Counted from the stretch's first letter, positions 47,100 to 56,631 are shown. The stretch is 64,000 bases of DNA from Spirosoma rhododendri (GCF_012849055.1 NZ_CP051677.1:5099001-5163000), one strand, 5' to 3'. Notes: generated by a model from the letters alone, not told the origin. Translations and numbers: made by a program.

Positions 47100-48230
47100 T
47101 TACTCCTGAACAGCGCGGTGAAACAGGTTTTTGAACGAGAAATCGGGGTGGCGCAGGGCCAACTCGTTCTGGCTTGATTCAAGCTGGGCTGCGGTTGCGT
47201 AAATCAGCATTTTCTGTTCGTAATCGCTGATAGCCGCCTGTATAGTCGTGAAGTTCCCATTGGTGAGATTATCGGACAACGTCAGGGCATCGACCAGTCC
47301 GGTGTTGACACCCTGACCGGCGAAGGGCTGCATCAGGTGGGCCGCGTCGCCAATGACCGTGATGGGCAGCGGACGGTCCTGCGCCCAGGGTTTCGTTAGC
47401 GGCAGTTTCTTAATCGGCAACGCCCGGAACAAATCGGTGGCCTGAAACAACTGGTGGTACACCGCATTCCAGTCGGCAAACCGGTCGGAAAGAATCCGGG
47501 CCACACTGGCGGCATCCTCAAAATTGAGGTGTTCGTGTACCCACTGTTCCGACTCGCTGAGAATGACATTGTAGGTCAGGATGCCGTTGTTCCTCGGATT
47601 CGCCCCAAACAGATTTCCCTTGTACGACGCCATCAGAATGTTTCCAGTACATAGCTCGTAAAACTCCGGGCAGGCAAGTTGCGGCTCGGCGACTTCGCCC
47701 TGTATGAAAATCGTGCCGGTGTACTCGACGGCCGCATCGGTGATGTATTTCCGCACCGTCGACATACCTCCGTTGGCCCCAATAACCAGGTCGGCGGTGG
47801 TCTGTATGCCGTTGTCGAAATGCAGCAACCATTTGCCGTCGTGGGCGTCGAGCTGGGTGCATTTACCGTCCCACACCACGGTGCCCTCCGTTAGACTGTT
47901 CAGTAGCAACGTCCGCAGTTCGTTTCGGTTAATTTCGGGATTGTCGACGGCTTCTTCTTTGACAAACAGCACGTTGGCCTGTTCGTCGGCAATAATCCGG
48001 CCCATCGGTACCGCTTCGGCGAAATACTGGTCCAGCAGCCCGGCCCGTTTCATGGCTTCCTGCCCCGACGATTCGTGCAGGTCGAGAGTGCCGCCCCAGA
48101 TTCGGGCGTTGGCGTCTTTGTCGCGTTCGTACACCGTCACGTCGACGCCCGCCTGTTGTAGCAATTTTGCGGTTGTCAGCCCGACGGGACCCGCCCCGAG
48201 AATAGCGACTTTCTTTTGATTCAGTAGCAT
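47100..48230 (-). CDS. FAD-dependent monooxygenase of the Tet(X) group
   Basis: A 376-residue class A flavoprotein monooxygenase. It has the FAD dinucleotide motif VAILGAGPVGLTTAKLLQQA, the Tet(X) signature GGTLDLHESSGQEAMKRAGLL, NPEINRNELRTLLLNSL, and the late GDAAHLMQPFAGQGVNTGLVDALTLSDNL. These are closer to Tet(X) than to general UbiH-like enzymes. Of the tetracycline-contacting residues I recall in Tet(X), Gln192 and the Phe of PFAGQG have counterparts, whereas the Arg of GNRLMAS is Ile here and the His of GALHFG is Thr. Inactivation of tetracycline is thus doubtful. Confidence 0.88.
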   Translation of the reverse strand: MLLNQKKVAILGAGPVGLTTAKLLQQAGVDVTVYERDKDANARIWGGTLDLHESSGQEAMKRAGLLDQYFAEAVPMGRIIADEQANVLFVKEEAVDNPEINRNELRTLLLNSLTEGTVVWDGKCTQLDAHDGKWLLHFDNGIQTTADLVIGANGGMSTVRKYITDAAVEYTGTIFIQGEVAEPQLACPEFYELCTGNILMASYKGNLFGANPRNNGILTYNVILSESEQWVHEHLNFEDAASVARILSDRFADWNAVYHQLFQATDLFRALPIKKLPLTKPWAQDRPLPITVIGDAAHLMQPFAGQGVNTGLVDALTLSDNLTNGNFTTIQAAISDYEQKMLIYATAAQLESSQNELALRHPDFSFKNLFHRAVQE

Positions 48231-48396
48231 CGTGTTGTGTAGATCAATGCGTGAACTACCCTACAAATGTCTGGCGCGAAGCGGGGGCAAGCTTGTATAA
48301 ACGCGACAAAACCAGTGGGGATTTAAGCGCCATATTAGCCGAAGGGGACAGTCGGGCGAGGGTCGCTAATGACACGGAATTTAGCGGTGATATTGG

Positions 48397-48496
48397 TTGT
48401 CCCCGGCAGCTTCCAGCTGTCGGAGCCGCGATAGCGGCTAACAAGTCTCTACCATTTAGCCTGACGGCTCCGACAGCTGGAAGCTGCCGGGGACAA
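48397..48496. repeat. perfect 32-bp inverted repeat
   Basis: Arms 48397-48428 and 48465-48496 are perfectly complementary, starting TTGTCCCCGGCAGCTTCC. They enclose 36 bases. It sits in the 287-base gap upstream of the Tet(X)-like gene and just beyond the stop of the second monooxygenase gene. It has no T run; it is one more intergenic palindrome family. Nothing else is seen in this gap. Confidence 0.75.
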
Positions 48497-48517
48497 ACAG
48501 CCTGTTCATCCAGCCCC

Positions 48518-49672
48518 TCAAAATGCGATTGTCTGTGTGTTCCGTTTGTGAATTGCTTCGGCGGTTTCGGGGATGAAGTTTTCCTTCACATTTGTCGCGG
48601 CCCGCGCCTGTACCTGCTCGATAAATGGGCGCAGGTTCTGGTTATAGTCCTGGAAGGCGGCTTCAACATCACCGTCGTGTTTTTCCAGCGCATCGGCCAG
48701 GGTAGCGGCACCAATCATCGATAGGGAAGCTCCCATGCCCGCAGCGGGCGAAGCACAGTAGCCAGCATCGCCAATCAACGCCACCCGGCCTTTTGTCCAG
48801 GTCGGCATTTTTATCTGGCAGAATTTGTCGAAGTAAAAATTTGTCGACTGTTTTATCTCGTCCAGCAGCGCTTCGGTTCGCCAATCTCCTCCGGCAAACT
48901 GATTCAGAATAATGGCTCGCTGTTGCTCCACATTTCGGTAGTCGTACGGGATTTCTTTCTCCGAAGAAAAGCAGAAAATAATGTCGGTTTTATTCTTGTA
49001 CGCATTCAGCATAATAGCCTTACCGGGCACATTATACATCTGCATCGTTCGGGGTCTTACCAGCGATTTTTTGACAATCGAAATCGAGAAATAAGCATCG
49101 AGAAAATGGGAATAGGCCGCTTCGGGGCCGAACCAGCAGTTTCTGACGGCCGAGTGAATACCGTCGCAGCCCAGCACCAAATTGAAGGTCTGCTGCTTGC
49201 CCTGTTTGAACGTGACAAGTACCGCGTCGTCGGCTTCGGCCAGGGCGGTGATGCTGTCGTTGAAGATGAAGGTTACCCGGCCCTGTAGCTGTTCAAGCAG
49301 GATAGCCGCGAATATGTCCCGCTCGATTTCGATGTCCTCACCGGGTAACACATCGCCGGGTGACGCATCGCCCGGCGTGGACTCGCCTTCGGCTGTGAGT
49401 TCCATCGTGCCGGCCGTGGAGTCGTCAGCGTTTTTAAACTCGACCCGGTCGACCGTCAGTCGATTGGCGGTTAGCGGCTCGAAAATACCCATCCGCTTCG
49501 CCACATCGACGGCCTCGTCGCGGATGTCGACAGCCCCGCCAACCGTCCGCACCTCGTTGGCCCGTTCAATAACCGTCACGCTGTAGCCCAGCCGGTTCAT
49601 CCAGTAAGCCGCCGACAGACCGGCGATGCTCGACCCCGAAATAAGGACACTTTTTCCGTTTGCTGATTCCAT
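48518..49672 (-). CDS. FAD-dependent monooxygenase with a short tandem-repeat insert
   Basis: A 384-residue class A flavoprotein monooxygenase: VLISGSSIAGLSAAYWMNRLG for the FAD dinucleotide site, LVLGCDGIHSAVR for the DG motif, and VALIGDAGYCASPAAGMGASLSMIGA for the GD motif. It probably hydroxylates a small organic compound using NAD(P)H. Residues 98-112 (STPGDASPGDVLPGE region) are encoded by three 15-base repeats and look like an in-frame expansion of a surface loop. The AraC regulator gene lies just upstream on the same strand. Confidence 0.87.
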   Translation of the reverse strand: MESANGKSVLISGSSIAGLSAAYWMNRLGYSVTVIERANEVRTVGGAVDIRDEAVDVAKRMGIFEPLTANRLTVDRVEFKNADDSTAGTMELTAEGESTPGDASPGDVLPGEDIEIERDIFAAILLEQLQGRVTFIFNDSITALAEADDAVLVTFKQGKQQTFNLVLGCDGIHSAVRNCWFGPEAAYSHFLDAYFSISIVKKSLVRPRTMQMYNVPGKAIMLNAYKNKTDIIFCFSSEKEIPYDYRNVEQQRAIILNQFAGGDWRTEALLDEIKQSTNFYFDKFCQIKMPTWTKGRVALIGDAGYCASPAAGMGASLSMIGAATLADALEKHDGDVEAAFQDYNQNLRPFIEQVQARAATNVKENFIPETAEAIHKRNTQTIAF

Positions 49673-49725
49673 GTTCCGATGCTCGTTTGGTTGTTAAGCA
49701 CACAAAATTCCGGAATCCGGGCCCG

Positions 49726-50544
49726 TCAGGATTGTACAAACACGACAAAATCGCTGCCCAATGCCTCCCTTGCCCGCTTGGTTTTACGGGCAAACGCGCC
49801 GGGCGTTGTGCCGGTGTAGCGTTTAAATTCCCGGCTTAGGTGCGCCTGATCGGTATAGCCCAGTTCATGGGCCAGCCCGGCAAGTTTGGTGTCGGGGTCG
49901 TGCCACAGACTGTCGCGTACCTGCTCGAAGCGGATCAGCGCCGACACGTCTTTCACGGTGTGGCCGGCCGCCTGCCTGAACTTCCGTTCCAGCGTACGGA
50001 CGGTGGCGTGCGCGGCTGCTGCTACCTGACTCACCGGCAGCGTACCGTTGGCCTGCCGCATCGCAGCCCCTGCCTTGTTCAGCGTTTTGTCGTCGCTCGT
50101 CGGCGACTGCATGGCCAGAAAATACGCGGCCACCTGCGCCAGTGCTTCGTCGATATTCCCCACCCGGACAAGCTCGGCGAGGGTAGCCTGAAGCCGGGCC
50201 ACGGGGTGCTCGACCGTGCGAACTCCATCTTTTCCCGACGGCAGGCCGAGCAGATCGAACACAGTCCAGGGGAAGCAGCGAACGCCTATAATTTCCAGCC
50301 GATTCTGCGAATAAAAATGAATCGGCTGGTTGAGCAGCCCTACCAGAAACGGCGACGGCAGGGGTTTTAACCCTGTATCAGACCCGATACTGCAAGGACT
50401 CCCGAAGTGAAAAATCAGTTCGGCGTACCCATCTGGCACGACCTCAAAATTCGATTGCCCATCTGCAAACTCAATGCTGGTGTACCAAAAGCATTTGATG
50501 AGGCTTCGTAAGGCTTCAGGCGATTCAATTTCCAGGTGCTGCAT
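49726..50544 (-). CDS. AraC family transcriptional regulator
   Basis: A 272-residue regulator. The N-terminal part (YTSIEFADGQSNFEVVPDGYAELIFHFG) matches the sensor domain common in Bacteroidota AraC proteins (DUF6597-like). The C-terminal 100 residues contain the helix-turn-helix pair, with AHATVRTLERKFRQAAGHTVKD and DPDTKLAGLAHELGYTDQAHLSREFKRYTGTTPGAF. It lies 53 bases upstream of the flavin monooxygenase gene in the same direction and so is the probable regulator of that gene. Confidence 0.9.
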   Translation of the reverse strand: MQHLEIESPEALRSLIKCFWYTSIEFADGQSNFEVVPDGYAELIFHFGSPCSIGSDTGLKPLPSPFLVGLLNQPIHFYSQNRLEIIGVRCFPWTVFDLLGLPSGKDGVRTVEHPVARLQATLAELVRVGNIDEALAQVAAYFLAMQSPTSDDKTLNKAGAAMRQANGTLPVSQVAAAAHATVRTLERKFRQAAGHTVKDVSALIRFEQVRDSLWHDPDTKLAGLAHELGYTDQAHLSREFKRYTGTTPGAFARKTKRAREALGSDFVVFVQS

Positions 50545-50587
50545 ACAAAACAGTGGCTACGAAACTCAAAATACCATTGTACGAAAA

Positions 50588-50626
50588 AGTCGCTGAACTT
50601 GTCTTATGCGTACAAGTTCAGCGACT
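50588..50626 (-). terminator. terminator of msrB
   Basis: Arms 50588-50602 and 50612-50626 (AGTCGCTGAACTTGT and its exact complement) enclose a nine-base loop. On the minus strand a TTTTT run follows, 40 bases past the msrB stop. Confidence 0.85.
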
Positions 50627-50665
50627 ATAAATCTTACACTGTGCCGGGCAAAGTCCGGCTTTCGC

Positions 50666-51136
50666 TTACTCCGCCGAACTATCCGGCTCGAAGTCAAGCG
50701 AAACGGAGTTCATACAGTAGCGTTGGCCGGTTGGCGCGGGTCCGTCATTGAAGATGTGGCCCAGGTGCGAGTCGCAACGACCACACACCACTTCAACCCG
50801 GCGCATCCCGTACGAATTGTCGTGGTGATAAACGACGCTGTCGGGGCGGTCGGCCTGAAAAAAGCTGGGCCACCCGCAGCTGCTGGCGAATTTGGCGTCG
50901 GAGCGGAACAGCTTGTTGCCGCACACGGCGCAGTAGTAGGTGCCAAGTTCATGGGTGTTCCAGTATTTACCGGTAAAGGCCCGCTCCGTGCCCTGCTCCC
51001 GCGCAACCGCGTACAGGTCGCGGGGTAGTATCTGCTTCCACTCCTGATTCGATACGTCGAGGTGGTGGTGGTCGGTGCGGGAATAGTATGGGTTGGCGCT
51101 ATGGTCGGCCGTCGGTTCTTGTTCCGTTGCGTTCAT
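50666..51136 (-). CDS. msrB: peptide-methionine (R)-S-oxide reductase
   Basis: A 156-residue repair enzyme that reduces methionine-R-sulfoxide in proteins. Structural zinc ligands are Cys69, Cys72 (YYCAVCGNKLF) and Cys118, Cys121 (VVCGRCDSHLGHIF). The catalytic Cys141 is in GQRYCMNSVSLDF. There is no signal peptide, so it is cytosolic. It is a stand-alone gene with its own terminator. Confidence 0.95.
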   Translation of the reverse strand: MNATEQEPTADHSANPYYSRTDHHHLDVSNQEWKQILPRDLYAVAREQGTERAFTGKYWNTHELGTYYCAVCGNKLFRSDAKFASSCGWPSFFQADRPDSVVYHHDNSYGMRRVEVVCGRCDSHLGHIFNDGPAPTGQRYCMNSVSLDFEPDSSAE

Positions 51137-51293
51137 GCTCGTAGTTGATTGACTGTTTACCTATAAACCCGTAATCAGCTGCGAAAGTTGAGCAAATAAC
51201 GCCGGGAATACACTGCGAACGCCCATCAGCGAGCAACGTCATACTAACCATCCTGCTTCCGTCATGTAAGCACTACAATCCGGACAAGCTGTG

Positions 51294-52547
51294 TCAAATC
51301 GTCAGCTCGGGCTGGGGCAGGTCGGGTACGCTGGGCGGAGGAGTCTGCGGGTCGAACGCCTGCTCCATCATCGAACGGTCGAACGCTTTTTCGTTGTTAG
51401 CCAGGAAGATCGTCGCGACGGCGTTTCCGATGAAGTTGGTAATCGAGCGCGCTTCCGACATAAACCGGTCGACACCCAGCAGCAGGGCCAGCCCTTCCAC
51501 CGGAATCACCCGGATGGCTGTCAGCGTACTGGCCAGCACTACGAAGCCGCTGCCCGTAACGCCCGCTGCGCCCTTGGACGTCACCATCAGGATGCCGATA
51601 ATGGTCAGAATCTGGGAAACCGTCAGGTCGACGCCGAACACCTGCGCCAGAAAGAGCGTGGCCAGCGAGAGGTAAATCGTGGTACCGTCGAGGTTGAACG
51701 AATACCCCGCCGGAACCACCAGTCCCACAACGGGTTTGGCGCAACCCATGCGCTCGAGCTTTTCCATCAGGGCGGGCAGCGCAGCTTCCGACGACGACGT
51801 ACCGAGTACAATCAGCAGTTCTTCCCGGATGTATTTCAGGAACGACCACAGGCTGACTTTGTAGTACCGCAGAATGGCGTTGAGCACCACAAACACGAAC
51901 AGGAACATCGTTGCGTAGACCGTCGTCATCAGCTTGGCAAGCGGAATCAGCGTGGCAATACCGTATTTTCCGATGGTGAACGCCATACCGCCGAACGCCC
52001 CGATGGGCGCAAACCGCATCACCAGATGCAGCCCTTTGAACACCCATTTCGACGCAGCCGACAGCCAGCCCAGCACCCGTTCGCGCCCTTCGTACCGGCT
52101 CAGCACAATCCCAACCACAATCGACACCAGCAGTACCTGAAGGGTTACGTTGTCGGCCAGAAACTTAAGCCACGAAAACGCTTCGGCCCGCTCCGTATAC
52201 TGGCTGATGGCCCCGCCGTTGAGATTACCCGTATCAACGCCTTCGCCGGGCCGGATCAGTTTCGCCACCAGCACCCCAATCAGCAACGCTACGGTCGTAA
52301 CGATTTCGAAGTACAGCAGGGCCTTTCCCCCTACCCGGCCTACCTTTTTGAGGTCGCCCATACTGCTGATTCCCAGCGTAATGGTCAGGAAGATGATAGG
52401 GTTGATAAAGAGCTTAACGACACTGATAAACCACTTGCCCAGAAACTCCATCTTCACGGCGGTGGCCGGGGCGAAGTGACCAAGCAATGCGCCCGACACG
52501 ATAGCAGTCAGGACCCAGAAGGTGAGATTTGTGACTATTTTTTTCAT
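51294..52547 (-). CDS. dicarboxylate/amino acid:cation symporter (DAACS family)
   Basis: A 417-residue inner-membrane carrier with about eight membrane segments and the two re-entrant loops of the GltP/DctA family. The Ser-rich loop reads LGTSSSEAALPALMEKLERMG and the following NMDGT-type motif is VPAGYSFNLDGTTIYLSLA; the second loop is TSKGAAGVTGSGFVVLASTL. It cotransports glutamate, aspartate or C4-dicarboxylates with H+ or Na+. It lies five bases after the stop of the AEC gene, hence in one transcript with it. Confidence 0.93.
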   Translation of the reverse strand: MKKIVTNLTFWVLTAIVSGALLGHFAPATAVKMEFLGKWFISVVKLFINPIIFLTITLGISSMGDLKKVGRVGGKALLYFEIVTTVALLIGVLVAKLIRPGEGVDTGNLNGGAISQYTERAEAFSWLKFLADNVTLQVLLVSIVVGIVLSRYEGRERVLGWLSAASKWVFKGLHLVMRFAPIGAFGGMAFTIGKYGIATLIPLAKLMTTVYATMFLFVFVVLNAILRYYKVSLWSFLKYIREELLIVLGTSSSEAALPALMEKLERMGCAKPVVGLVVPAGYSFNLDGTTIYLSLATLFLAQVFGVDLTVSQILTIIGILMVTSKGAAGVTGSGFVVLASTLTAIRVIPVEGLALLLGVDRFMSEARSITNFIGNAVATIFLANNEKAFDRSMMEQAFDPQTPPPSVPDLPQPELTI

Positions 52548-52552
52548 AAAAA

Positions 52553-53494
52553 TCAGTGTTCCATCAGGTAGTAGAGTAAAAAGAGAACAGGAAACGAAAG
52601 CGGAATGCCCAGCCCGACCATCTGCGCGGCCAGCGGGGCGTTAAGGCCGTACCGTTGCGCCAGAATAGCCGCCGTATTCATCGGCCCGATGGCCGAACCC
52701 AATATGCACAGGTCAGCCACGTAATCGTGCCGCCCCAGCCACAGTCGGCACAGCACAAACACCAGCAGTGGAGCCAGCAGCAGCTTGTAGGATAGCCCCA
52801 GCAGCAGGTTGGGCTGCTGTTCGGGACTAACCCGCAGCCGCAGTTGCAACCCGACCGACAGCAGCGCCAGCACCGAAAACGGACTGCTGATTTTTTCGAG
52901 CAGTTCGCGCACCAGCGCCGGGTGCCGGTATCCAGCCAGATTGGCCACCACCGCCACCAGAAACACCGGGAAGGGCGGAAACCGGAGCATGTTACCTAGT
53001 ATCAGCTTCACCGATGGCCGACCTGACGGCTGTTGACCCGACGGAGACTGCTTTGCCAAATGCCAGCTTGCCAGCGCCACGCCCACTGTCATGGCCACCA
53101 GAAACGTACCGGCCTGACTCATCACGATACCCACCGCCAGCCCCGCCTTGCCGTAGAGCAGTTCGAACAGCGGAAAACCGACGAACGATACGCTGCTGAT
53201 GCCACCCGTCAGTTGCAGGCTCCCCAGCGACGAGCGGTCGAGTTGGGTACCAAACCGGCTGAACAGCCCGAACACGAGCAACCCAATCAGAAACACGAGC
53301 CAGGGTACCAGTACCGGCAACCAGAACTGCCGGGTCAGGTGCATATCGGGAATGTAGAGGAGCGTCAGGGCCGGGATAAACACCGCCACCAGCAACTGAT
53401 TGATCGTCAGGTGCGCATCGTCCGGCACCAGTTTTATCTGCCGCAGCACAACACCTACAATAAGACAAACCAGCAGCAGTACGACGTTTAGCAT
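52553..53494 (-). CDS. AEC family transporter
   Basis: A 313-residue inner-membrane protein with about ten hydrophobic segments in two repeats, as in the auxin efflux carrier (AEC) family. Typical segments are FIPALTLLYIPDM near the N-terminus and LGSAIGPMNTAAILAQRYGLNAPLAAQMVGLG near the end. Bacterial members move organic acids such as malate or malonate. Its stop is five bases before the symporter ATG, so both carriers are likely coexpressed; the shared theme may be organic acids. Confidence 0.88.
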   Translation of the reverse strand: MLNVVLLLVCLIVGVVLRQIKLVPDDAHLTINQLLVAVFIPALTLLYIPDMHLTRQFWLPVLVPWLVFLIGLLVFGLFSRFGTQLDRSSLGSLQLTGGISSVSFVGFPLFELLYGKAGLAVGIVMSQAGTFLVAMTVGVALASWHLAKQSPSGQQPSGRPSVKLILGNMLRFPPFPVFLVAVVANLAGYRHPALVRELLEKISSPFSVLALLSVGLQLRLRVSPEQQPNLLLGLSYKLLLAPLLVFVLCRLWLGRHDYVADLCILGSAIGPMNTAAILAQRYGLNAPLAAQMVGLGIPLSFPVLFLLYYLMEH

Positions 53495-53509
53495 CGATTA
53501 TCTCGTAAG

Positions 53510-53593
53510 TACCCCCCGTCCCCCTGAAGGGGGTGAGGACGTCCACGGAAGTTTTTGAGATGAGTCCTCACCCCCTTCAGGGGGACGGGGGTA
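53510..53593. repeat. CCCCCTGAAGGGGG-type inverted repeat
   Basis: Arms 53510-53540 and 53564-53593 are complementary apart from one extra C. Each arm holds the palindromic core CCCCCTGAAGGGGG also seen at 27521-27583. It lies just past the receptor gene stop and could act as its terminator, though a T run is lacking. Confidence 0.7.
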
Positions 53594-53604
53594 CTTTCAT
53601 CCCT

Positions 53605-56600
53605 TTAAAAATTAATCATCAGATTGGCGTAGTAGTACGACCCGTTGAAGCCAAACTGGTTGGCGTTTCGGGTAAATGGCACCTGCCCGTTACTGTACGA
53701 TGCGTAATTGGTAAAGACCCGATCCGGGTACACGTTCGTGATGTTGTTACCGCCAAGCGTAAGGGAAAACATTTTGTTGAGGGCATACACCGCCGACAGA
53801 TCGAACAGGTTTTTGCCGCCGAAGGTCTGAGCACGGTGGGGCAGGCCGCTCGGCTTTTCCCAGGCCGTTACAGCACCGAAGTAACTCGACCGCAGCGTCA
53901 CCGTCAATTTACCCACCTGATAGCCAAGCGATACCATCACTTTCGTGTGCGGCTGACTGGTTTCAATCAGGGCGCGGCTTACCGTGTCGATCAGCAGAAT
54001 CGGGGTGGCGGTGCCAGCCTGCAACTGAGCGGGTGTACCCTTCGTACCGACAATGCTCGTTTTGTTGACCGTCAGGGCTACGCTCGCCGTGAAGACGTTG
54101 CTGCGCCGGAGCGTCTGCCGGAACGACGTCACGAAATCAACGCCCCGCGTCTGCGTATTGACCTGATTGGTGAAGAACGTAATCTCCTGCAAGTTGGGGA
54201 ACAGCGGTTTCAGCGCGGCAATGTTGGCAACGCGCAGGTTTTCGGTGATGATAATCCGGTCGCGGATGTCGATCTGGTAAGCGTCGAGCGTAAACAGCAG
54301 TTTGTTGCGGGCCGCTTTTGCCGTCAGACCAATGTTGTAGTTCCACGACGTTTCCGCTTTGGGGTCTTCGATACCAATTTGAGCCAGACGTGGGTCGCTG
54401 TTGGGAATCTCCTTAGTCGAGGTTACGACGCCGTTCTGTACCGTCGATGTGGTTACGGCGTTAGCAACCTGCTGAAGCAGCGGAGCCCGGAAGCCGCGGT
54501 TGATGGAGCCGCGAATCGAGAAATTGTCGTTTAGCTTCAGGCGCGTTGCCAGCTTACCCGACAGGTTGCTGCCAAAATCGCTATAGTTTTCGTACCGCAG
54601 CGCAGCCGCCACCAGCAGCTTGTCGGTCAGGTCGCTCTCAACGTCGGCGTAGATGCCCACGTTCGAACGGGTCCGGTTGGTTTCGTCGTCGGTGCTGATA
54701 CCGACGCGCCCCTGCGAACCGGGAATCTTGTTGTTGGTAGCGGCTAGTGGGCCCACCTGAAAACTGGCCGGGTCGCCCGCCATCAGCTGAAACCGGTCGA
54801 CGCGGTACTGCGCGCCCAAAGCCAGGCTAAGCGTTTTGGTACCAGCCACGCCAAACATCGTTTTGTTAAGGTTGGCTTCGCTCACACTTTGCCCGAACGT
54901 GATACGGCCCACGTAAAAATCCTTCGGCGACGCAGCTCCCAGCGAGGCATTGGTCGAGTTGGTTACGTTCTGATCGAGGTAGTTGTAGCCGTAGCCGGTG
55001 CTGAAGTCGAAGTTCCAGCCGGTCAGCACTTTCTTCCGAATCCCCACCACGACCGAGTAATCCTGCACGCTGCCGGGCAGTTGCGGGGTGAATCCGTCGG
55101 GGTAAATGGATGGGTTCGTGGTGCCGACGGTCGGAATGGCCGTGCGGAAAAAGCCCAGTGCATTGACCCGCTTGCGTGAGTACCCGCCGAACGAGTACAG
55201 CGACCAGTTGTTGGTCAGCGGAATTCCGGCGTTATAAAACAACTGCCCTGATTTGAGCGCGCTGCTGCCGTACTGTGTTACCTTGAAGGTACCGTACTGA
55301 CCATACACGCCCCGCGCTTCCCGGGTCGACTCATCGGTGGTTCTGTTGGTCGTGTATGCGCCCGTGTAGGCACCACCCGCTACGGGCTGCGGGTTGTACG
55401 GGTCCGAACGGTCGGTACCGGCCGCGTCCTGATAGCTACCCGTTACGTTGAGGTAACCCGTTTTGGCGAGCCGGAAGCCGTAGTTCACGCCTACCGTATA
55501 GCCACCACCGTCGCCCTGACTCGTGACGCCGTACTGCACCAGCGCACTACCCACCCCGACCGATTTTTTCAGGTTCAGGTTAACGATACCCGCAATGGCG
55601 TCGGAACCGTACTGAGCAGCGGCTCCGTCGCGCAGGATTTCCAGCCGCTCCACCGCCAGCGATGGCACGGCGTTCATGTCGGTCACAACGGTACCTTTAC
55701 CCACCGTCACGTTCAGGTTAACGGCTCCAAACTGGTGCCGACGCTTTCCGTCAACCAGCACCAGCATCTGATCAGGCGACAAGCCCTTGAGCGACGAAGG
55801 ATCGGCGTAGCTGGCCACGCCGTTGATTCCGTTTTTGGCCGAGTTGAACGAAGGCGACGTAAACTGCACCTGCTGGCTCAGTTCGGTCTGCCCCGTCGAC
55901 TGCAACTCCTTGGCCGTCAACACGTCGACCGGCACGGGCCGCTCAACGTCGGTACGGGCTACGTTCGAGCGCGACCCCACCACGGCAACCTCCTGTAACG
56001 TAGCCGAGCTTTCTTCGAGTACCACGTCGACGGTGGTTTGCCCGGTCAGGGCTACCTCCTGATTTTTATACCCGATAAACGAGAAGACCAGCGTTTCACC
56101 CGCGTCGGCTTCGAGTTTAAACTGCCCCTGCGCGTCGGTCGAGGCACCGCGCGTTTTTCCTTTTATGGTTACGTTCACCCCCGGCAGCGCTTCCCCGTTT
56201 TTGGCCGTCACCTTTCCCGATATGGTCGGAGCTGCCGCAGGCATCTGTAGTTCTGACTTGGCGGAGGCTTCGTCAAGGTTCAGCACAATCTGCTGCCCCA
56301 CAACCCGGTACGTAATGCGGAGCGGGCTAAGCAGTTGATTCAGCACGTTATCGAGCCGCTGTTCCTGTACCGAAATCGACACGGCCCGGTCGGCCTGAAT
56401 CACTTCGGCACTGTACATAAACCGGATGTCGGCCTGCTGCTCCAGGCGACTGAGTACTGACCGGGCAGGTTGACCCACTGCCGTCAGCGTGATTCGTCGG
56501 CCAAGCACTTCCTGCGCCCGACCTTCGCGGGCAACGGCGATGCTGACAAACAGAATGGCGAGAAGGAACTGGCAGACGGTGATTTTCATAATAGCCCGCA

Positions 56601-56631
56601 GCAATGCTGGTAAAGTTGGCTGTCGATGCAT
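53605..56631 (-). CDS. TonB-dependent receptor with N-terminal STN signalling domain
   Basis: A receptor of about 1008 residues. ATG 56631 is chosen since it gives MHRQPTLPALLRAIMKIT, the usual lead-in of STN receptors in this group; ATG 56673 would add 14 residues. Order: signal (AILFVSIAVAREGRAQ), STN domain (about 35-110, RSVLSRLEQQADIRFMYSAEVIQ), carboxypeptidase-regulatory-like domain, plug domain (LQSTGQTELSQQVQF, GAAAQYGSDAIAGIVNL), then a barrel ending NLMINF. The STN domain and the FecR and sigma genes upstream indicate trans-envelope signalling on ligand binding. It is not a SusC type and has no SusD partner. Confidence 0.92.
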   Translation of the reverse strand: MHRQPTLPALLRAIMKITVCQFLLAILFVSIAVAREGRAQEVLGRRITLTAVGQPARSVLSRLEQQADIRFMYSAEVIQADRAVSISVQEQRLDNVLNQLLSPLRITYRVVGQQIVLNLDEASAKSELQMPAAAPTISGKVTAKNGEALPGVNVTIKGKTRGASTDAQGQFKLEADAGETLVFSFIGYKNQEVALTGQTTVDVVLEESSATLQEVAVVGSRSNVARTDVERPVPVDVLTAKELQSTGQTELSQQVQFTSPSFNSAKNGINGVASYADPSSLKGLSPDQMLVLVDGKRRHQFGAVNLNVTVGKGTVVTDMNAVPSLAVERLEILRDGAAAQYGSDAIAGIVNLNLKKSVGVGSALVQYGVTSQGDGGGYTVGVNYGFRLAKTGYLNVTGSYQDAAGTDRSDPYNPQPVAGGAYTGAYTTNRTTDESTREARGVYGQYGTFKVTQYGSSALKSGQLFYNAGIPLTNNWSLYSFGGYSRKRVNALGFFRTAIPTVGTTNPSIYPDGFTPQLPGSVQDYSVVVGIRKKVLTGWNFDFSTGYGYNYLDQNVTNSTNASLGAASPKDFYVGRITFGQSVSEANLNKTMFGVAGTKTLSLALGAQYRVDRFQLMAGDPASFQVGPLAATNNKIPGSQGRVGISTDDETNRTRSNVGIYADVESDLTDKLLVAAALRYENYSDFGSNLSGKLATRLKLNDNFSIRGSINRGFRAPLLQQVANAVTTSTVQNGVVTSTKEIPNSDPRLAQIGIEDPKAETSWNYNIGLTAKAARNKLLFTLDAYQIDIRDRIIITENLRVANIAALKPLFPNLQEITFFTNQVNTQTRGVDFVTSFRQTLRRSNVFTASVALTVNKTSIVGTKGTPAQLQAGTATPILLIDTVSRALIETSQPHTKVMVSLGYQVGKLTVTLRSSYFGAVTAWEKPSGLPHRAQTFGGKNLFDLSAVYALNKMFSLTLGGNNITNVYPDRVFTNYASYSNGQVPFTRNANQFGFNGSYYYANLMINF

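Noticed and set aside
47100..48230. Calling this gene a tetracycline resistance determinant.
   Set aside because: Core similarity to Tet(X) is clear, but several recalled substrate-contact residues differ, so only family membership is claimed.
53510..53593. The long hairpin as an insertion sequence remnant.
   Set aside because: It has no transposase fragment and no target duplication; it shares its core with the hairpin at 27521 and is better seen as a dispersed palindrome.
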